DNA of 64,000 bases from Clostridiales bacterium (GTDB taxonomy: Bacteria; Bacillota; Clostridia; Peptostreptococcales; Anaerovoracaceae). Numbering within the stretch: position 1 is the first letter of the stretch; every line of letters starts with the position of its first letter. Positions 1-8,947 of this stretch are shown here, piece after piece. The notes below the pieces were generated by a model, which saw only the letters and a list, made by a program, of their open reading frames with translations, was not told where the DNA came from and did no database searches. The translations under genes were made by a program, and so were the position numbers. The stretch is taken from assembly GCA_009911365.1 (NCBI GenBank), contig QXXF01000003.1:248001-312000 (forward strand), given 5' to 3'.

Positions 1-4
1 ATCA

Positions 5-727
5 TCATTTTCCCGTCAAAGCCACACAGTGCAGCCTAGCGGCCAGCATTCTGCGTTTTTCCAGATCTTTTAGATAGACCCCGTCCCTGAACCGGTTTAG
101 GTCCACATGACCATGGATCCCCCGAACTTCTCCTTTATCATCATATTGAAATCCCTGCCAGTGCCGCCACTTTCCGGTGGTATAGGGCTCTCGCACCCCA
201 TAATCCGCAATCCATAGCGGGTACCTGGTCAGGCTCTGATCCCACAAGACATGTGCGTCATAGGCGTTGGAATACACGATGGGACGGCACTTTGTCAATC
301 GATAAAGCTCCCGCAGATAAGCTCTGGCAATGGCATTGGCTTCGTCTCTGGAAAGGCCGGAAACTTGCTCAAAATCCATGGCCGGGCGGCATTCCATTTT
401 TTTCGTTTGGATTAAAGATGTGAAAAATCGGGCTTGCCTGCGGCCCTCTGCCACAGTCCGGGCAGTCACATAATGGTAGAAACCTACGTCCAACCCAGCC
501 CTTTTCGCTGCCCGGTAGTTTCTCTCGAAATATGGATCCACGGATCCCGAACCTTCCCCGGCTTTTATATAAACGATCCTGATGCCAGCGTTTTTCACCT
601 GTCGGTAGTTGATGCTGCCTTGCCACTGGCTGACATCGATCCCCCGGTGTTCCGCCGCGCCAAAGACAGGTTGCGGCAGGGATAGGCAAAAGGCGAGTAT
701 CAGGACCATGCTCAAGATTTTCCTCAT
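5..727 (-). CDS. Secreted GH25 family lysozyme (N-acetylmuramidase)
   Basis: Predicted 240-residue peptidoglycan muramidase acting outside the cell. The start at 727 is chosen because GGGAGG lies just upstream and gives an N-terminal signal peptide (residues 1 to about 24, MRKILSMVLILAFCLSL then a small-residue cleavage site). The mature part is one GH25 domain: it opens with RGIDVSQWQG, carries the acidic pair in AMDFEQ typical of the catalytic Asp/Glu, and ends with the family pattern of a Trp-rich strand followed by VDLNRF. There are no cell-wall binding repeats, so it is a minimal form. It is divergent from the next gene and shares no obvious operon. The family call is secure; whether it serves growth, lysis or competition is not visible. 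Confidence 0.9.
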   Translation of the reverse strand: MRKILSMVLILAFCLSLPQPVFGAAEHRGIDVSQWQGSINYRQVKNAGIRIVYIKAGEGSGSVDPYFERNYRAAKRAGLDVGFYHYVTARTVAEGRRQARFFTSLIQTKKMECRPAMDFEQVSGLSRDEANAIARAYLRELYRLTKCRPIVYSNAYDAHVLWDQSLTRYPLWIADYGVREPYTTGKWRHWQGFQYDDKGEVRGIHGHVDLNRFRDGVYLKDLEKRRMLAARLHCVALTGK

Positions 728-815
728 AATCAATTCCTCCCGTTTTATGGTATGCCAGGTTTCGCCAAAGGGATACTTTATCACAGGGAAATACCCACCA
801 AATCATCATGACCCG

Positions 816-892
816 CCGCTTGCCATTTCAAAGCCAGGATGTTAGAATGAATCCATGGAAAAGGGGAAATCAAGAAAGGATGGGAGAAAGAC
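816..892 (+). repeat. Upstream block shared with 17371-17447
   Basis: This 77-base leader in front of the first ATPase/nuclease gene is nearly identical, and exactly equal in length, to 17371-17447 in front of the paralogue. The shared block includes the promoter hexamers and the ribosome site, so duplication included the control region. Confidence 0.85.
820..848 (+). promoter_or_regulatory. Sigma-70 type promoter of ATPase/nuclease copy 1
   Basis: TTGCCA, 17 bases, TAGAAT. The same two boxes with the same spacing stand before the paralogue at 17375-17403, which supports function. Confidence 0.6.
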
Positions 893-2605
893 ATGGCCAG
901 AGTCATCAGCATCGGGCGGCAGGATTTTGAAAAAATGCGCGAGAGAAACAATTTTTACGTGGACAAAACCCATTTCATCAAGCAGTGGTGGGAAGCGGAC
1001 GACGAGGTGACGCTCATCGCCCGCCCGAGGCGGTTCGGGAAGACGTTGAACATGAGCATGATGGAAAAGTTTTTTTCCATCGATTACGCGGGCAGAAGCG
1101 ATTTGTTCGAGGGGCTTTCCATCTGGGAAGAAGAAAAATATCGGAAGTTGCAGGGGACTTATCCGGTGATCTTTCTCAGCTTCGCCAACGTGAAGGCCAA
1201 TCGTTACGAGAGAATGTACGAAGGAGTCTGTCAGGCTTTGACGGACCTCTACCAAGAGCATCGTTATTTGCTGGAGAGCGATTCTCTGTCAGAGGAAGGC
1301 CGGGCCTATTTCCGGGGGGTTTCCGATCACATGGGGGAGGGGGCGGCGATCATGGCCGTCCACAGATTGTCCAAGCTCCTTCGCGACCATCATGGAAAGC
1401 GGGCCATCGTTTTGTTGGACGAGTACGACACGCCCATGCAGGAAGCGTATGTAAGCGGCTATTGGGAAGAAATGACGGCGTTCATCAAGAGCTTCTTCAA
1501 CGCCACCTTCAAGACCAACCCGCATCTGGAGCGGGGCCTCATGACCGGCATCACCAGGGTGAGCCGGGAGTCCATATTCTCGGACCTGAACAACCTGGCG
1601 GTGGTGACCACCACTTCCAGCGAATACGCGGACTGCTTCGGCTTCACGGAGGAAGAAGTGTTCGCCGCGTTGGAGGAACAAGGGCTGCCGGACAAAAGAC
1701 AGGAAGTGAAGGATTGGTACGACGGATTCACCTTCGGAGACAAAACGGACATTTACAATCCATGGTCCATCACCAATTACTTGAAAAAAGGGGAAACGGG
1801 CGCTTACTGGGTCAATTCCAGCTCCAACGGATTGGTCAGCAAGCTGATCCAGGAAGGGAGCAAGACGATCAAACTGGATTTTGAGCGGCTGCTGCGGGGA
1901 GAAACTTTGGCAACGGAAATCGATGAGCAGATCGTGTACAGGGAATTGGGCGCAAACGAGGCGGCTATCTGGAGTTTGCTTTTGGCTAGCGGTTACTTGA
2001 AGGCGATCAGGCGAACAGAGGGATTGGATGGACCTCGATATGAACTGGCACTGACCAATCAGGAAACGCGGCGCATGTTCCGTTCCATGGTGCGAGGGTG
2101 GTTTCGAAGGGACTCTTCCGATTACAACGACTTCATCAAATCCTTGCTTTCTGGTGACCTGGAGGCCATGAACGCCTATATGAACAGGGTGGCGTTGGCC
2201 ACGTTCAGTTATTTTGACACAGGAAAACAGCTTTCTAAATCAGAGCCGGAACGCTTTTATCATGGCTTCGTGTTGGGTCTGATGGTGGAACTTTCCGGCA
2301 GGTACGTCTTGACTTCCAACCGTGAAAGCGGCTTGGGCAGGTACGACGTGACGCTGGAGCCGCTGGACGCAGGAGACGACGCTATGATTCTGGAATTCAA
2401 GGTCTTCCAGCCTAGCAAAGAAAAGAGCCTGGAAGAAACCGCCCAAGCGGCCCTGGCGCAGATCGAAGAAAAACAATACGCTGCCGCGTTGGAAGCCAAA
2501 GGCGTGGCTGCGGAGCGGATACGGAAATACGGGTTCGCCTTTGAAGGAAAGACCGTATTGATTCTGGAAGGCAAGAAAGGGAAGTACGGCGGGGAAAACT
2601 CATAA
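893..2605 (+). CDS. AAA-ATPase-like protein with C-terminal PD-(D/E)XK nuclease domain (DUF1703 type), copy 1
   Basis: 570 residues. The N-terminal part matches the AAA-ATPase-like family: a P-loop in RPRRFGKT (K50, T51) and a Walker B strand [10 protein letters not shown] (D176, E177). Residues about 480-505 carry a nuclease core, GRYDVTLEP followed by ILEFKVF (D485, E501, K503 in D...ExK arrangement), with the usual KYGFAFEGK tail. The family is widespread and multi-copy in anaerobes; its biological role is not settled, so no function beyond ATPase plus nuclease is claimed. A paralogue lies 16.5 kb downstream, nearly identical except for residues about 101-170 between the two Walker motifs. 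It starts 5 bases after GGGAGAAAG and stands alone between its promoter and a terminator. Confidence 0.85.
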   Translation: MARVISIGRQDFEKMRERNNFYVDKTHFIKQWWEADDEVTLIARPRRFGKTLNMSMMEKFFSIDYAGRSDLFEGLSIWEEEKYRKLQGTYPVIFLSFANVKANRYERMYEGVCQALTDLYQEHRYLLESDSLSEEGRAYFRGVSDHMGEGAAIMAVHRLSKLLRDHHGKRAIVLLDEYDTPMQEAYVSGYWEEMTAFIKSFFNATFKTNPHLERGLMTGITRVSRESIFSDLNNLAVVTTTSSEYADCFGFTEEEVFAALEEQGLPDKRQEVKDWYDGFTFGDKTDIYNPWSITNYLKKGETGAYWVNSSSNGLVSKLIQEGSKTIKLDFERLLRGETLATEIDEQIVYRELGANEAAIWSLLLASGYLKAIRRTEGLDGPRYELALTNQETRRMFRSMVRGWFRRDSSDYNDFIKSLLSGDLEAMNAYMNRVALATFSYFDTGKQLSKSEPERFYHGFVLGLMVELSGRYVLTSNRESGLGRYDVTLEPLDAGDDAMILEFKVFQPSKEKSLEETAQAALAQIEEKQYAAALEAKGVAAERIRKYGFAFEGKTVLILEGKKGKYGGENS

Positions 2606-2683
2606 ACGGTTTTTACGCCTATTTTCTGATTCCAAAGCAAAAGCCGTACAATAATCGAAATAACGTGACACTGTGATTTTAAT

Positions 2684-2730
2684 GCCTGCTCGGACCCCAA
2701 AAAGGGATCCAGCAGGCTTAGGTATTTTTT
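2684..2730 (+). terminator. Rho-independent terminator after ATPase/nuclease copy 1
   Basis: Arms GCCTGCT and AGCAGGC enclose a second imperfect stem (GGACCC with GGGATCC) around an A-rich loop; a run of six T follows at 2725-2730. Confidence 0.7.
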
Positions 2731-2746
2731 GAGAAAATCTTTGTGC

Positions 2747-2779
2747 GATGTGACACCTTTCATGAAATAGTGTCACATC
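2747..2779. repeat. Nested palindrome, GATGTGACAC arms
   Basis: Perfect 10-base arms GATGTGACAC (2747-2756) and GTGTCACATC (2770-2779). The spacer itself holds the perfect palindrome TTTCATGAAA (2758-2767). A related GTGACACTGTGA string stands at 2665-2676. There is no T tract, so it does not look like a terminator; it could be an operator or a remnant of a small palindromic element. Confidence 0.6.
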
Positions 2780-2790
2780 TGTCCCTTTCC

Positions 2791-2807
2791 GTGTTCCACA
2801 ATAGAGC
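2791..2807 (+). promoter_or_regulatory. Candidate upstream activator site, GTGTTCCAYAATAGMGC
   Basis: GTGTTCCACAATAGAGC lies about 100 bases before the sigma-54 promoter at 2905. The reverse complement of the same 17-mer, with two differences, is found at 6885-6901 before the other sigma-54 promoter of this island. The distance suits an enhancer-binding protein site; the likely binder is the activator at 4798-6837. Confidence 0.55.
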
Positions 2808-2904
2808 ATTTCAAAGGGCAGAATGAGACAGAAAAATCAAACATTGTTCTGTTAGAATCGCTGAAACAGTGGGGTTTCAACATGCCAACAGTGATTCGAA
2901 ATTT

Positions 2905-2921
2905 TTGGCATACTCCTTGCA
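2905..2921 (+). promoter_or_regulatory. Sigma-54 promoter
   Basis: TTGGCATACTCCTTGCA has GG and GC exactly ten bases apart, the -24/-12 signature. Transcription would start near 2933, giving a short leader before the AAGGAGG site of the ThDP enzyme gene. Confidence 0.8.
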
Positions 2922-2967
2922 ACTATCTTAAATATATCAAAATATTCTATATACAAGGAGGATCAAA

Positions 2968-4629
2968 ATGGATAAGAAGTTGGACGGATATCAATATATA
3001 GCGAAAACCTTGCAGGGGTATGGAGTGGACCACGTTTTCTATGTGGAGGCGATGCTTAGAATGGTGAATAAAGAGTTTGGCGAAATGGGCGTGAAACGGG
3101 TCATGGCTCATTCTGAGAACGCCGCTGCGTACATGGCGGACGGTTATGCGAGAATGTCTGGAAAGCCGGGACTCTGCATGTGTCAGTCCATCGGATCTGA
3201 GAACCTTGCGGGCGGCATCCATGAAGCCTGGCTTGCGAACTCGCCGGTTATCGCATTTACAGGCAAAAAAACACCAGAATACCAATATCGAGGATGCTAC
3301 CAGGAAGCGGACCACAGGTTGTTATACGAAGGAATCACCAAATTCAACGCTGATATTTCTACATCAAATCAGCTGCCAACGGTTCTCAGGCAGTGCTTTC
3401 GAGCCGCAGTCACAGGAAAGCCTCGCCCGGTCCATGCGGATTTGAGCAATCACACGGGAAGAGTCATAGAAGTCGGTTCCGTCAACGAGCCGGTCTGCGT
3501 AGAAACCAAATATTCCGCCTATCCGCCGTATCGCCCGGTCGCTGATCTTGATGTGGTGAAAGAAGCGGTCAAAGCCATCGACCAGGCAAGCGCACCAGTG
3601 ATCGTCATTGGGAGAGGTGCGATGATTTCCGACGCTGGCCCAGAGATTTACCAGCTGGCCCAGAAGGGCGACATCCCTATCGTCACTTCTCCAGACGGCA
3701 AAGCATTGATCGATGAAACAGACGGACTCTGGTGCGGAATCGTGGGTTCCTATGGAATGGACTGCGCCAACAAGGTGACTCTCGATGCGGACTTAGTAAT
3801 CTTCATTGGCACCCAGACAGGTGATCAGACCACCTTTGACTGGAAAGTTCCAAACACGGAGACCAAAGTCATTCAGATCGACATTGACCCCATTGAACTC
3901 GGCAAAAATTATCCGAACTCCATCGGGCTTTTGGGAGACGCAAAAGCAGTTTCCAGACAGCTATTAGCCGGGATCGCGGCAGCGACTAGAATCCAGTGGA
4001 AAGAACAATGCCAGGCATATGTCAAAACCACGTTGGCGGATTATGCCAAATATCAGCAGAGCGATGCGCTGCCAATGCGCCCGGAACGCTTGTGTGAAGA
4101 AATCAGCAAAGCACTTCCAGAGAACGCCGTTCTTGTGGCGGATACCGGTTATTCCGCCGTATGGTCCGCTACCATGTTAAGAATGAAGCCAGGGCAGAAA
4201 TATTTACGGGCTGCGGGTTCCTTGGGATGGAGTTATCCTGCGTCACTAGGTGTGAAATGTGCGGCAAAAGATCGCCCAATCATTTGTTTCACAGGCGATG
4301 GCGCATTTTATTATCACTTGAATGAAATGGAAACCGCTGTTAGAAACCAGATCCATACAGTGACGATCATCAATAACAATGAAGCCCTTGTCCAGTGCAG
4401 GCCGGACTTGAGCCTTGTTTACAAGAATGAAATGGAAAAGATGCCAAGGCGCTACCAGTTCCCGGATGTTGATTTCTGCAAGATTGCGGAAACATACGGA
4501 TGCTGGGCAAAGAAAGTCATCAAGCCAGAAGACGTCGGTGAAGCGATAAAAGAAGCACTCGCATGCGGAAAACCCGCTGTCATCGATGCCCGCACAGAAC
4601 AGGCGGCAGATGTTCCAAAGGCATTTTAA
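2968..4629 (+). CDS. Thiamine diphosphate-dependent enzyme, acetolactate synthase-like
   Basis: 553 residues with the three-domain layout of the acetohydroxyacid synthase/decarboxylase superfamily. The N-terminal Pyr domain has the activating glutamate in AHSENAAAYMADG (E50). A middle domain follows (about 190-330). The C-terminal PP domain has the ThDP/Mg motif GDG (residues 443-445) ending in NNN about 26 residues on. It is smaller than most biosynthetic AHAS and no regulatory-subunit gene is nearby, so a catabolic C-C lyase, decarboxylase or carboligase is more likely. It is monocistronic: sigma-54 promoter before it, terminator after it, activator gene next. AAGGAGG precedes the ATG. The substrate cannot be read from the sequence; sulfoacetaldehyde, oxalyl-CoA and diketone enzymes belong to the same fold. 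Confidence 0.85.
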   Translation: MDKKLDGYQYIAKTLQGYGVDHVFYVEAMLRMVNKEFGEMGVKRVMAHSENAAAYMADGYARMSGKPGLCMCQSIGSENLAGGIHEAWLANSPVIAFTGKKTPEYQYRGCYQEADHRLLYEGITKFNADISTSNQLPTVLRQCFRAAVTGKPRPVHADLSNHTGRVIEVGSVNEPVCVETKYSAYPPYRPVADLDVVKEAVKAIDQASAPVIVIGRGAMISDAGPEIYQLAQKGDIPIVTSPDGKALIDETDGLWCGIVGSYGMDCANKVTLDADLVIFIGTQTGDQTTFDWKVPNTETKVIQIDIDPIELGKNYPNSIGLLGDAKAVSRQLLAGIAAATRIQWKEQCQAYVKTTLADYAKYQQSDALPMRPERLCEEISKALPENAVLVADTGYSAVWSATMLRMKPGQKYLRAAGSLGWSYPASLGVKCAAKDRPIICFTGDGAFYYHLNEMETAVRNQIHTVTIINNNEALVQCRPDLSLVYKNEMEKMPRRYQFPDVDFCKIAETYGCWAKKVIKPEDVGEAIKEALACGKPAVIDARTEQAADVPKAF

Positions 4630-4649
4630 CACATTCTCCTCAATCTATG

Positions 4650-4688
4650 AAAGTATAGCGAAGAAGGGATTCTTTGCTATACTTTTAT
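4650..4688 (+). terminator. Rho-independent terminator after the ThDP enzyme gene
   Basis: AAAGTATAGC pairs perfectly with GCTATACTTT, and the stem continues inward with AAGAA/TTCTT. TTTTATTATT follows. It separates the ThDP gene from its activator. Confidence 0.85.
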
Positions 4689-4797
4689 TATTCCCAAAAT
4701 ATCGCTGGCTATATTCTGGGGATTTCAACAAAGCCTGCCGCTGCAAGGGAATCAGTAAAGCCGACTTTGTTATACTATCAGTAGGAGGAGGTAAAAA

Positions 4798-6837
4798 ATG
4801 AGTTTATATCAATGGAATGGAGATGTGCTAACGGAATGGAAGGCATTGCAAGACAAGTTAGACAACGGCAAGCGCGAATGGGAAACTTTCATGCATACGG
4901 GCAAAGCAATGGCGGGCAGCTCCCTGGCCCCGGAAATATTGAGTTCCTGGCGGCGATGCAAGGATCGAGGATTAAATCCATATGATGACAATATGATCGT
5001 GTTGTCCCAAAGACAACTAGATCAAAGGCTGAAACAAAACGAGGCATTAATAGAAACCATCAGACCGATTTTGCAGGAAACCGCCGGCAGCATCCTGGAC
5101 TCAGGGTACCGGATCGATCTATATGACAAGGATCTATATCTTATAGGACGCTTTGGGAGAAAATTAAAAGAGGGTGATTCAGAACGGAGAGAAATCGTTT
5201 TAGGAGAAAGCCATAATGAAAAAGATGCGGGGACAAATGCTACCAACTTAGCTGCGCTGCTGGAGAGACCCATCAGCCTGATGGCTTATGAACATTACAG
5301 GACAGCCTTGCACAGCCTGACCTGCGTGTCGGCTCCGATCATGGGTGCTGATGGAAAGCTTATGGCAGTGATCACGGTCGAGGGTTATATTTGGCCACTG
5401 CATAAACATACTATGGCACTGTTGATTTCTCTAAAAGAAAGCATCGAATATCGTTTTGCCAATCATAGGATGGAAGGCGCAGAGAGCTTTTCTCATTTAC
5501 TGAATGCGAATTTGATCGAGCTGATTGAACACCCCATTATCATAGCGGATCAAGGCGGAAAGATCATTATGGCTAACAGAGCCGCATATGATACGGTTTT
5601 GGAAGGCTGGGAGCATGTGATCGGGTTCTCCTGCGAAAACATATGGGGAAACAGATCTCCGGTTTATGATGTCATTAAAACAAAAAAACCCATGTTGAAC
5701 CAAAGGTTGATTTCCGGTTCCACGAAATACAACGCCAGCATCAGACCCTTGGTCGGCAGCGATGGAAAACTGAGAGGCGTTATGATCGAAGCAAAAGAAA
5801 TCAGAGGGAAACATACAAAGCAAGGCGGAAAAGACGGATTAAAAGCACATTATACCTTTGAAAACATCAGCGGAGAAAGCTGTGAAATCAAACAGGTGAT
5901 CAGACTGGCAAAAGAAACGGCAGGCATGGATAATAACATTCTCATCACTGGAGAAAGCGGGACCGGCAAAGAGCTATTCGCACAGTCCATTCATAATGCG
6001 AGCCTGTATGCGGACGGACCTTTTGTGGTGGTCAACTGCTCAGCGATTCCTGGCACCCTGTTAGAAAGCGAATTGTTCGGATATGAAGGAGGTGCCTTTA
6101 CCGGGGCTAGAAAAGAAGGTGGGGTCGGCAAATTTGAACTGGCGGTGGGCGGCACCATCTTTTTGGATGAAATCAATTCCATGTCATTGGACATGCAAGT
6201 GAAAATACTGCGCGTCATTCAAAACAAATCCATTATGAAGGTGGGAGGAAACGAAGAGATTCCCGTCAATGTGAGGATCATCGCCGCCACCAACACGGAT
6301 CTATGGAAAATGGTGAGGGAAGGTCAGTTCAGAGAGGACCTTTACTACCGAATCAATGTGATTTCCATTATGATCCCACCGCTCAGAGATCGGACAGGAG
6401 ACGTGGAAATTTTAGTGAAGGACCTCTTAGCCAAGATTTCCTCCAGATTGAAGCAAGAAATCAAAATAGAGACAGCTGCGGTTGAGTTGTTAAAAGCCTA
6501 CACATGGCCAGGCAATGTGAGAGAACTGGAAAACGTATTGGAGCAAAGCTGGGTGATCGCCAGGACTGCCAATAAAGAACGTATCACAAAAGAAGAGGTG
6601 CTGTCTTACCGGGGATTGACAGAATCAACAAAGGGGGTTCCGCAGGAGGGGGAAGCTGCGGTGGAGATGAAATCAAAGCAAAAGAATCGCACAGTAGGAG
6701 ATGCGGAAAAGGCCTTAATTCTGAAAACCCTACATGAAAAAAATTGGAACATCCAGGCAACGGCAAAAGCTCTAGGAATCGCTAGAAACACGCTGTATCG
6801 GAAAATAAAAAGATATGAAATCGAAAGAAACCAATGA
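4798..6837 (+). CDS. Sigma-54-dependent enhancer-binding activator (AcoR/PrdR-like: GAF, PAS, AAA+, Fis HTH)
   Basis: 679 residues. The N-terminus has the ILSSWRRCKDRGLNPY signature of AcoR-type activators, then a GAF domain (about 80-215) and a PAS domain (about 235-320). The AAA+ domain has Walker A GESGTGKE (385-392), the sigma-54 contact loop GAFTGA (432-437) and Walker B GTIFLDE (452-458). A Fis-type helix-turn-helix closes the protein (NIQATAKALGIARNTLYRK). It should bind upstream sites and open the -24/-12 promoters on both sides of its own gene (2905 and 7020), responding to a small ligand through GAF or PAS. Its own expression seems sigma-70 driven: TATACT at 4771-4776, then AGGAGGAGG before the start. 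It is intact. Confidence 0.93.
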   Translation: MSLYQWNGDVLTEWKALQDKLDNGKREWETFMHTGKAMAGSSLAPEILSSWRRCKDRGLNPYDDNMIVLSQRQLDQRLKQNEALIETIRPILQETAGSILDSGYRIDLYDKDLYLIGRFGRKLKEGDSERREIVLGESHNEKDAGTNATNLAALLERPISLMAYEHYRTALHSLTCVSAPIMGADGKLMAVITVEGYIWPLHKHTMALLISLKESIEYRFANHRMEGAESFSHLLNANLIELIEHPIIIADQGGKIIMANRAAYDTVLEGWEHVIGFSCENIWGNRSPVYDVIKTKKPMLNQRLISGSTKYNASIRPLVGSDGKLRGVMIEAKEIRGKHTKQGGKDGLKAHYTFENISGESCEIKQVIRLAKETAGMDNNILITGESGTGKELFAQSIHNASLYADGPFVVVNCSAIPGTLLESELFGYEGGAFTGARKEGGVGKFELAVGGTIFLDEINSMSLDMQVKILRVIQNKSIMKVGGNEEIPVNVRIIAATNTDLWKMVREGQFREDLYYRINVISIMIPPLRDRTGDVEILVKDLLAKISSRLKQEIKIETAAVELLKAYTWPGNVRELENVLEQSWVIARTANKERITKEEVLSYRGLTESTKGVPQEGEAAVEMKSKQKNRTVGDAEKALILKTLHEKNWNIQATAKALGIARNTLYRKIKRYEIERNQ

Positions 6838-6873
6838 AAGTGTAACATGCGTGACAGCTGTTCTATATGGGCT

Positions 6874-6910
6874 GTGTTCAAGGTGCGCTATTATGGAACA
6901 CTTTGAACAC
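6874..6910. promoter_or_regulatory. Inverted-repeat upstream activator site
   Basis: GTGTTCAAGGTG (6874-6885) and CACTTTGAACAC (6899-6910) are inverted repeats with 11 of 12 bases paired, centred about 130 bases before the sigma-54 promoter. The inner bases 6885-6901, read on the minus strand, match the 17-mer at 2791-2807. Confidence 0.7.
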
Positions 6911-7019
6911 GAAATGCTTCTCGAATTTCTTATAAAAAAATTCGTTCAAAAAAATAAAAAATTTTAATTAGTTGGAATTATCAAATTCTAATCAAGGACA
7001 GTGTGGAAAGAGCCTAGGG

Positions 7020-7036
7020 TTGGCATAGGAATTGCT
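7020..7036 (+). promoter_or_regulatory. Sigma-54 promoter of the SDR-to-TRAP operon
   Basis: TTGGCATAGGAATTGCT has the GG-N10-GC spacing. An apparent TTG start at 7032 lies inside this promoter, which rules it out as the start of the following gene. Confidence 0.8.
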
Positions 7037-7088
7037 TATTACAATGAGTAAGAAAGACAGCTATGAATTTACAGGAGAGGAGGCAGAA

Positions 7089-7838
7089 ATGGATCTGAAA
7101 ATCAAAGGAAAATCAGCCGTTGTGACCGGCGGAGGGAAAGGCATCGGGAGGGCCTGTGCCCTGGCTCTGGCCAAGGAAGGTACCAATGTGTGCATCAACG
7201 ACCTGGACCCGGAAACAGGCAATGAAACATTGAATGATATCAAAGCCTTGGGTGTAAAAGGCGCTTTTGTAAAAGGTGACGTAACGAAAGAAGCGGATAT
7301 TAAAACGCTTTTCAAGATTGCGAAGGAGGAACTTGGCGCAGTCGATATCTTGATCAATAACGCTGGCATTTCACCAAAGCTTCCATTTTATGAAATCACT
7401 ACGAATATGTGGGAGCAAGTTTTGAACACTAACCTGAAAAGCAATTTCATGTGCTCTAAGGAGGCTTTTTCCTATATGAAGGAGCATGACTGGGGACGGA
7501 TCGTCAGTCTATCTTCACTAGCAGGTGTTCATGGAGGCATCAACTCGGCGGCTCATTACTCTGCGTCAAAAGCCGGGATCATCGGACTTACTAAGACGCT
7601 GGCAAAACAGGTAGGAAAATATAATATCACTGTGAACTGTGTGGCACCAGGAAGGATCGACACAGCGATGACAAGGATGCTGAGCAAGGAGAAACTGGAC
7701 GAGGTGTTGTCCAGGATACCGCTGAAACGATTAGGAACAGTGGAAGAAGTCGCAGAGGTAATCACCTTTCTGGCTTCGGAAGGTGGTTCTTACATAACAG
7801 GGACCTGTGTGGAAATCCTGGGTGGATACACTGGTTGA
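7089..7838 (+). CDS. Short-chain dehydrogenase/reductase (SDR, FabG-like)
   Basis: 249 residues, classical SDR length. Rossmann motif TGGGKGIG near residues 13-20, NNAG at about 90-93, catalytic Ser in SLSSLAG, and YSASK (Tyr/Lys) at about 155-159. The start at 7089 follows GGAGAGGAGG by seven bases; an ATG 45 bases earlier is in frame but lacks a ribosome site and is just behind the promoter. It should oxidise or reduce a hydroxyl/keto group with NAD(P). It is the first gene of a sigma-54 operon with a zinc dehydrogenase, an amidohydrolase and a TRAP transporter, so a catabolic rather than a fatty-acid role is inferred. Confidence 0.9.
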   Translation: MDLKIKGKSAVVTGGGKGIGRACALALAKEGTNVCINDLDPETGNETLNDIKALGVKGAFVKGDVTKEADIKTLFKIAKEELGAVDILINNAGISPKLPFYEITTNMWEQVLNTNLKSNFMCSKEAFSYMKEHDWGRIVSLSSLAGVHGGINSAAHYSASKAGIIGLTKTLAKQVGKYNITVNCVAPGRIDTAMTRMLSKEKLDEVLSRIPLKRLGTVEEVAEVITFLASEGGSYITGTCVEILGGYTG

Positions 7839-7860
7839 TGGAGAGAAAGAGGATAAAGCA

Positions 7861-8919
7861 ATGAAAGCAGTCGTAAAATTCAAGGATGGAAAAGACGGAT
7901 GGGAAATTCGGGATGTCCAGCGTCCTAACCCTATGGAACACGAGGTGGAGATCAAAGTGATGGCAGCAGGAATCTGCGGCAGCGAGCTTCATTTGTACCA
8001 TGATAATCATACGTACACGCCCCCAGTCGTGGTGGGACACGAATTTTGTGGAGAAATCGTCAGAGTCGGAAGTAAAGTCACCAAATGGAAAATCGGGGAT
8101 CGAGTTGTCAGCGAAAATAACAAGGAAGTCTGCGGAGCATGTGAGTTTTGCAGGACCGGAAGGCCCATTCTCTGCCCAGAAAGAAAACCAGTAGGCTATA
8201 AAGTTAACGGAGGCTGGACAAGCTATTTCTGCACGCCAGAGCATCTTTTGATCAAGATTCCAGACAATGTTTCTTTTAATGAAGCAGCAATGACAGAACC
8301 GGTCAGCGTAGCCACACAAGCACTGATCGTCAGAGGAACCGTAAAAATCGGAGACATGGTTCTCGTTCAAGGCTGCGGCACCATCGGACTGATCAACGCT
8401 ATGGTGGCAAAAGCCATTGGAGCCAAAAAGGTGATTCTCACAGGGACAAACGCGGACGAACAGGTGAGACTTCCCATTGCCAGAAAATTGGGCATTGACG
8501 TGGTCGTAAACGTGGAACAGAAAGATTTGAAAGAAATCGTCAGACAAGAGACAGATGGACTGGGTCTAGATGTCATTGTGGAAGCCTCTGGAGCGGATTC
8601 AGCAATCTATGGTATGGTGGAGCTGCTCAAAAAAACCGGCACCATTGTTGCCATTGGAGAAACCGTTAGAGCGGACCTACCTTTCCCCTGGGTGAGCGCC
8701 GTGTTTAAATCCTGTACTATCGCTTATTCCTTTGGAGCCACTTATGAAGCGTGGAAGCTAGCCTTGACGCTGATGGGGCAGAAAAAAATCGATCTCGCCC
8801 CTTTGATCACCCATGAGATTCCGCTGGAAGATTTCAGGACCGGATTTGAACTATTAGAAAAGAAAGAAGCATTAAAGGTGATCATGCGTGCCAGTGATTA
8901 TGCCAGAACATCATCATGA
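7861..8919 (+). CDS. Zinc-dependent medium-chain alcohol/polyol dehydrogenase
   Basis: 352 residues. Catalytic zinc ligands appear as CGSE (residues about 37-40) and GHEF with its Glu (about 60-63); the four structural-zinc cysteines are in VCGACEFC and ILC. The NAD fold starts at VQGCGTIG. The protein resembles threonine/sorbitol dehydrogenases, but the substrate is open. The start at 7861 follows AGAGGA, 22 bases after the SDR stop. Two dehydrogenases in tandem suggest successive oxidation steps or alternative substrates in one pathway. Confidence 0.9.
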   Translation: MKAVVKFKDGKDGWEIRDVQRPNPMEHEVEIKVMAAGICGSELHLYHDNHTYTPPVVVGHEFCGEIVRVGSKVTKWKIGDRVVSENNKEVCGACEFCRTGRPILCPERKPVGYKVNGGWTSYFCTPEHLLIKIPDNVSFNEAAMTEPVSVATQALIVRGTVKIGDMVLVQGCGTIGLINAMVAKAIGAKKVILTGTNADEQVRLPIARKLGIDVVVNVEQKDLKEIVRQETDGLGLDVIVEASGADSAIYGMVELLKKTGTIVAIGETVRADLPFPWVSAVFKSCTIAYSFGATYEAWKLALTLMGQKKIDLAPLITHEIPLEDFRTGFELLEKKEALKVIMRASDYARTSS

Positions 8920-8947
8920 AGGACCACCAAGAAAGGGGGGGAGAGAA

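Noticed and set aside
2611-2967. Small minus-strand frames between ATPase/nuclease copy 1 and the ThDP gene
   Set aside because: No ribosome sites, no protein patterns, and they cross a terminator and the promoter region.
7032-7088. Extended N-terminus of the SDR from a TTG start
   Set aside because: The TTG lies inside the -12 element of the sigma-54 promoter; GGAGAGGAGG before 7089 gives a normal SDR length.
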